A DNA stretch of 64,000 nucleotides from Antilocapra americana (lineage: Eukaryota; Chordata; Mammalia; Artiodactyla; Antilocapridae). This document shows, piece after piece, positions 59,619-64,000 of the stretch. The notes under the pieces are model-generated. The model made no database searches. It was not told the DNA's origin and saw nothing but the letters and a program-made list of their open reading frames with translations. The stretch is taken from NCBI GenBank assembly GCA_007570785.1, contig ML661383.1, positions 434,240 through 498,239 of the forward strand, read 5' to 3'. Positions within the stretch are counted from its first letter, which is position 1, and each line of letters begins with the position of its first letter. Both the position numbers and the translations under genes were made by a program.

Positions 59619-60010
59619 CCAAAATATCTGTCTTCTAATATTCGAGAAATAACTACCAGTGAAGCATGAATGAATGTGGAGGGCATTATGCTAACTGAAA
59701 TAAGTCAGATAGAGCAAGACAGATACTGTATGATATGAGTTATATGTGAAATCTAAAAATATATAACAAACTAATGAATATAACAAGAGAAGCAGACAGA
59801 GAACAAACTAGTGGTAACCAGTGTGGGGGGAAGGGCAATATAGGAGTGGGAGAGTGGGAAGTACAAACTATTGGATATAAGGCTCAAAAAGGGAATATAT
59901 AACATAAAATAGCCAATATTTTACAATAACTAACTGAAAAGGAATCTTTATAATTTTAAAAAATTTAAAAAATATCTTTTAGATTAACACACTAAAAAAA
60001 AAACAAAAAC

Positions 60011-61343
60011 AGCACTACTATAGAATCAGCCTAAGGGTAGTTTTTAAAACTAGGAAAGTCTGTCAGATTTCCCTTTTTTGGTATTATAAAATTATTCTGA
60101 TTGGGGTATAAATTTATATAGATTATACTTGGGAAGGACAGTAAAATCTGTTTCCAAATTAACTATTTTTTTCTTTTAAAAATGACAACAAACTTGGGGT
60201 GGTTTCTCTTGCAGTCACCTGTTTACACATGTATCATTCATCCGTATCTAATGTGTATGGTAAAAATGGGTTAAAGCCTGTTTACATTATTAAACAATTT
60301 AATACAAAGTGAATGCATTTAATTTTGACATCAAATTTTACTTTACATTGATTCATAATACAATACAATGAATATTAATGAATGAGGAAACACTTAATAA
60401 ACACATTGATATCACTGTATTATAGATGGGTTATAGGAGAGAATCATAGAAGTATTAAATTGATAGTATAAAACAGATTTAAAAGGTAAATTGCCTTTCA
60501 GAATGCTCAAAAGATTGTTTTAACATATCTTGTCAAGAATCTAGTTAAGAATTTATTTTAGACCAGTATTCCATTTAATTTAATTTAGGTAAAAATTTAG
60601 GTAAAAATTAAAGAGAGAGGTACTCAAATATAAGATCAAAAAAAGTTAAAATACACATTTTTAACTGCTGAAGGGACAATAGGGTGTATTAATAATACAA
60701 TGCAGCTATATATCCAAAAAGTTCATTATTTGCAACTTTGTAATTTCTTTATATATCTGAGTTGTTTGGTAGAGATTTGTAGCAGAAGCAGGAGACTGGG
60801 CTGGGGAAAAAATACTGCTTGAAATAGTTGTATTTATGAGAAACATAAATAATTTAATATGTTGGTATAATAATCTATATCTATAGTTATATTTTGTCAT
60901 GGATATATATTGCAAATTTAATGGATTGATATATGTTTTTAATTTCATTTTTCTTTCATGTTTATTGTTTCTGCATTATTTATTTATTTGCTATATTGTT
61001 TGTGCACACAAGTTTATTTCTTACCAAAGTATGCCTTTCATCAGCAAATACTTTTTCCTTTATTAATTATATTAATATTAAACTTCTTTGTCTTTATATT
61101 AGTTTTACTTTTTCAATATTATTTTGTTTATATTTCAAGATATCCAAATTCATTTGATAGCATTTTACCATATTTTATATCTTAAGTCTTAACTCATTTA
61201 ATTTAAATGTAAAATTCATTTATATGAATGTATTTCCGCATACTTTTAATAGTGATTTTCTTTAGTTCACAACCTATTACTTGAATTTTTAATGTCAAGA
61301 ATAGGATAGTGTTGTATCTGTTTTATATACAGATGTTTTATTT
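60011..61343. other. No recognised feature, 1.3 kb, strongly AT-rich
   Basis: No repeat named. 60930-61190 is rich in T with two overlapping forward frames of hydrophobic residues (60933-61157 and 60958-61185), as any T-rich DNA would give. Confidence 0.45.
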
Positions 61344-61579
61344 ATGTGTGCATGTGAGCTAAGTTGCTTCAGTCATATCTGACCCGTGTGACCCATAAGA
61401 CCCCATGAACTGTAGACCACCACGCTCCTCTGTCCATAGAATTCTCCAGACAAGAATACTGTTGTGGTTTGCCATTCCCTTGTCCATGGGATCTTCAGAA
61501 CCCAGGGATCTGACCTGTCTCTCCTGTGTCTCCTTTATTGCAGACGGATTCTTTTCCACTGAGCCACCTGGAAAGCCCA
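61344..61579 (-). mobile_element. Bov-tA SINE (reverse), left arm of an inverted pair
   Basis: AAGTTGCTTCAGTCATATCTGACC (61361) to CGGATTCTTTTCCACTGAGCCACCTGGAAAGCCC (61546-61579). Flanks ATGTTTTATTTA (61333-61344) and ATGTTTGTATTTA (61579-61591) suggest a TSD with one indel. Confidence 0.92.
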
Positions 61580-61601
61580 TGTTTGTATTTACTCACTGTT
61601 C

Positions 61602-61812
61602 TGGGCTTCACTGGTGGCTCAGTGGTAAAGAATCTGCCTGCAATGCAGGAGCCTCAGGAGACACAGGTTCCTTCCCTGGGTCAGGAATATCCCTTGGTGG
61701 AGGGCATGGCAACCCACTACAGTATTCTTGCCTGGAAAATCCCATGGACAGAGGACTCTGGGGGTTGCATTCCATAGTGTCTCAGAGTCTGACATGACTG
61801 AGGCAACACAGA
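61602..61812 (+). mobile_element. Bov-tA SINE, right arm of an inverted pair
   Basis: Head GGGCTTCACTGGTGGCTCAG (61603), BovA part to GTCTGACATGACTGAGGCAACAC, with a short duplicated 'AGGAG' stretch near 61646-61660. Only 22 bp separate it from the reverse SINE. Confidence 0.93.
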
Positions 61813-62739
61813 ACACACACAGTCTGTGTTCCTTGCTTCCTCTCACATCTTCAGCTGGGATTGTTTTATCATATTCTGAAGAACAACCTTTAGAAGTCCT
61901 ATCAGTAAGGGCATTTGGGTAAATAGTCTCAATTTGTACTTTTCAAATATTTAAAAAAATTTTTTTGAAGCCAGTTTAACGAAAAAAGCCAGTTTTAGGT
62001 TGACAATTATTTTTAGGTTACAATTTAAACATGTTTTACACTCCTCTAGTTTCCCTGATGGTTATGTAGTCTGCAGTCTAATTTTTTTGGATGTATTTTT
62101 CTTGCTTTACTTTTCTTTCTGCTAAGTTGGAAATTATATACTCTGTTTGTTTAATGATTAACCTAAATTTTATGTCAAGCATTTTTAGTGTTTAAATATA
62201 TAAATGTAATTCAATTTTTTGGTCTCCTTTTAGGTAACAAAGACCTAGATCAGTATCAGTAGATTTACCATCCCAGCTTTTTTGTTATTTTCATATTTTA
62301 AGATAATATTTAATGATGTGGGCTATTATTGCTTTTCAGTGTGAATTTAAAATGTATTTAGTTGGTTTATTCGCCTCTTTCTTTAACCTTCTTTCCTTTC
62401 TTCTATCTCTAATACCCCATCTGGAATAATATTCCTTTGTCTTCAAGATCATTCCCCTACAGTTCTGTTTAAATTTCCAAAAATTGAAAAGACAATGGCT
62501 AACAAATTAATAGAATAATTAATTATAATTATGTAGAGTTTTCACATAAAAATAAATAAACATCATCTTTAAATATATGAAAAAAGCTTAAACCTATTTT
62601 GAAATCTTTGTAAAAAAAGATTCTAAGGTAATATTCTGAAAAAGCATTATTACCTTATCTTTTAAGGTAACAACAAATGAAATGTTTGACAACATTGTCT
62701 GTTGACAAGCCTCTAAATAGTGTGTGTATGTGCATGTGT
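61813..62739. other. Unassigned AT-rich stretch
   Basis: No clear repeat. An old LINE relic is possible at 61930-62470, but I cannot place it. Confidence 0.4.
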
Positions 62740-62955
62740 GCACTCAGTCGCTCAGTCATGTCCAACTCTCTGTGACCCCATAGACTATAGCCTGCCAGGC
62801 TCCTCTGTCCATAGAATTTTCCAGCCAAGAATACTGTAATGGGTTGCCATTTCCTACTACAGGGGATCTTCCTGACCCAGGGATCAAACCTGCATATCTT
62901 ACATCACCTCCGTTGACAGGTGGATTTTTTACCACTGTGCTACCTGGGAAGCCTA
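62740..62955 (-). mobile_element. Bov-tA SINE (reverse)
   Basis: A (TG)-rich leader and CACTCAGTCGCTCAGTCATGTCCAACTC (62741) to GGATTTTTTACCACTGTGCTACCTGGGAAGCC. Confidence 0.93.
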
Positions 62956-63056
62956 AGCATGTAAATAATGATACATTCTCAAATGTTGCTGAGGAAAATG
63001 CAAAACAGTACTCTTCGATGAAGGGTAATTTGCAGTACTTCCCCAAATGTTACATG

Positions 63057-63282
63057 CGTGTGTGCATGCTAAATCACTTCAGTTATGTCCCGTTCTGCAA
63101 CCCTGTGGACTGCAACCCACCAGGCTTCTCTGTCCATGAGATTCTCCAGGGAAAATACTGGAGTAGTTTGCTCTGCCCTCCTCCAGGGGTTTTTCCTGAT
63201 CCAGGGATCAAACCCAAGTTTCTAATGTCTAACCTGCTTTGGCAGGAGAGTTCTTTACCACTAGCACCAGCTGGGAAGCCAC
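63057..63282 (-). mobile_element. Bov-tA SINE (reverse)
   Basis: A TGTGTGCATGCTAAATCACTTCAG leader to GAGTTCTTTACCACTAGCACCAGCTGGGAAGCC. Same orientation as the previous SINE, about 100 bp away. Confidence 0.92.
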
Positions 63283-63694
63283 AGTCATTTTTATCAGAAA
63301 TTTGATTTATAATTATCTGTCCAGAAGTACAGTGGCAAAACATAAAATGTTTTATTTCACTTTGTTTTTTTAAAAACTGAATACAAGCATGTAGATGCAA
63401 GTAAAAATTTTGTTTCATATTTTTGACTTTGAAATCATGTATTTTATATCATTTAAAAGCAAAATAAAGCAAAATATCCTAATAAAGCAAACGTTAAAGT
63501 TGAAAGCAATCGTTAAAGTTGAAAGCAATGAAATGAAAAGTGTCTAATGGTATATAAAGTTGGTGAGGTGAACTATGAACTAAACCCACAATATTTTGAT
63601 TCTGTTTAGAGTGGTGTATAACCTACAGTTAAAAACTGCAAATAAATCCTGTTTCATGTATTATTTATATCATTATTTAAGTATCATTAATCTC
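63283..63694. other. No recognised feature; small tandem duplication
   Basis: AT-rich. The phrase CGTTAAAGTTGAAAGCAAT occurs twice in tandem at 63491-63509 and 63511-63529, a local duplication. Confidence 0.5.
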
Positions 63695-63728
63695 AGTTCA
63701 GTTCAGTCGCTCAGTCGTGTCTGACTCT
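63695..63728 (-). mobile_element. BovB 3' tip, about 34 bp
   Basis: AGTTCAGTTCAGTCGCTCAG plus TCGTGTCTGACTCT is the exact BovB terminus in reverse and nothing more. It may be an extremely truncated insertion or the remainder of a deleted copy. Confidence 0.75.
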
Positions 63729-64000
63729 AGTATGAAGAGCCAAAAAGATTGTTAACCTACCTATGTTGAAATATTAATATACATGGTGGGTAGTGAGAGG
63801 GTAACAGGCAGGAAGGCCAGGGGTCTCCACACGGAGGAAATAGGCTGCAAATGTCAGACATTTTTATCTCTCTTAAGGGCAGGAGGAAACAAACTGATGA
63901 TATATATTTTTTTCCTTTCTCTATACAAATTTAAAGGAGGTTTCTCTTAAAATACTGTGTTGCCATAATGACACCTGGTTTCACCTGAAGTTAACTATTC
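63729..64000. other. No recognised feature
   Basis: Nothing identifiable before the window edge. Confidence 0.4.

Larger units (their letters stand above)
58090..60010 (+). mobile_element. Old L1 LINE, RT region and 3' end, with two nested insertions
   Basis: 58110-58900 follows L1 RT order (AGCATCATGATTAATAGGAAAGGACTGACTATTTCCTCCTTGAAATCAGG near 58153, AGATTGGAAAGGAAAAAGTATTG near 58294). 59665-60010 is the L1 C-terminus and 3' UTR (ATTATGCTAACTGAAATAAGTCAGATAGAGCAAGACAGATACTGTATGATATGAGTTATATG, 59686-59747), ending in an A-rich tail at 59992-60008. An 85-codon frame at 58015-58272 is an RT palm piece. Bov-tA and BovB copies lie between the halves. Confidence 0.72.

Noticed and set aside
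60933..61185. Two overlapping forward frames rich in Phe, Leu and Ile, looking like membrane proteins
   Set aside because: T-rich DNA gives such translations by chance. There is no support from start context, domain or neighbours.
61344..63282. Regularly spaced similar sequences suggesting an array
   Set aside because: They are dispersed SINE copies in both orientations, with unequal spacing and divergence. This is not a CRISPR or satellite array.

Overview
The window is intergenic DNA from a ruminant genome, most likely a bovid. The diagnostic evidence is many copies of the BovB (RTE-clade) LINE and of the tRNA-core + BovA SINE family (Bov-tA/BovA), beside a young bovine-type L1. I cannot resolve the species from sequence alone. 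I find no protein-coding host gene, no RNA gene and no CRISPR array. Nearly all longer open frames are pieces of retrotransposon ORFs, antisense shadows of them, or readings of SINEs. Family names are assigned from memory of consensus sequences and were not searched against a database.

Layout. 1-2000 is an old reverse-strand L1 (5' UTR at 990-2000, ORF1-like part below 745) split by a BovB tail and a mariner MITE. 2190-4690 is a reverse BovB that reaches the family's 5' end but lacks about 0.9 kb internally. 4720-5990 is an old forward L1/HAL1-like 5' part. 6845-8680 is a forward BovB with an internal 17-bp repeat. 8850-9500 is a SINE cluster with an inverted pair. 10476-11120 is a BovB tail with a 13-bp target-site duplication (TSD). 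11340-13110 is an old reverse L1 split by a dimeric SINE. 13965-15065 is a solo class II-type ERV LTR with a 6-bp TSD. 20165-23550 is a nearly complete Tigger1 DNA transposon carrying three later insertions. 25287-26960 is an old forward L1.

31385-36500 is a reverse L1 with ORF2 and part of ORF1. Next to it, 36916-38287 is a BovB with the inverted-5' structure expected of twin priming, bracketed by a 9-bp TSD. 40770-43619 is a stack of reverse L1 3' ends finishing in a young L1 that runs into a 10-N assembly gap (43620-43629). On the far side of the gap a forward BovB begins abruptly. 44725-46720 is an older reverse L1 with a 100-bp BovB stub flanked by an 11-bp TSD. 46960-49440 is a decayed reverse-strand retroviral pol. 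From 49.4 kb on the sequence is mostly single-copy AT-rich DNA with scattered SINEs, L2 and L3/CR1 relics, a nested forward L1 (58090-60010) and a SINE cluster at 61.3-63.3 kb.

The elements do not form a functional pathway. They record layered insertion: L2, L3/CR1, MaLR and Tigger1 first, then old L1, then BovB and Bov-tA, with the gap-adjacent L1 probably youngest. BovB supplies in trans the machinery that mobilises Bov-tA SINEs (established view), and this window holds both partners in many states of decay. I did not find a convincing new biological system. The most informative loci are the twin-primed BovB, the TSD-bracketed short BovB tails, the solo LTR, the inverted SINE pairs and the gap junction.
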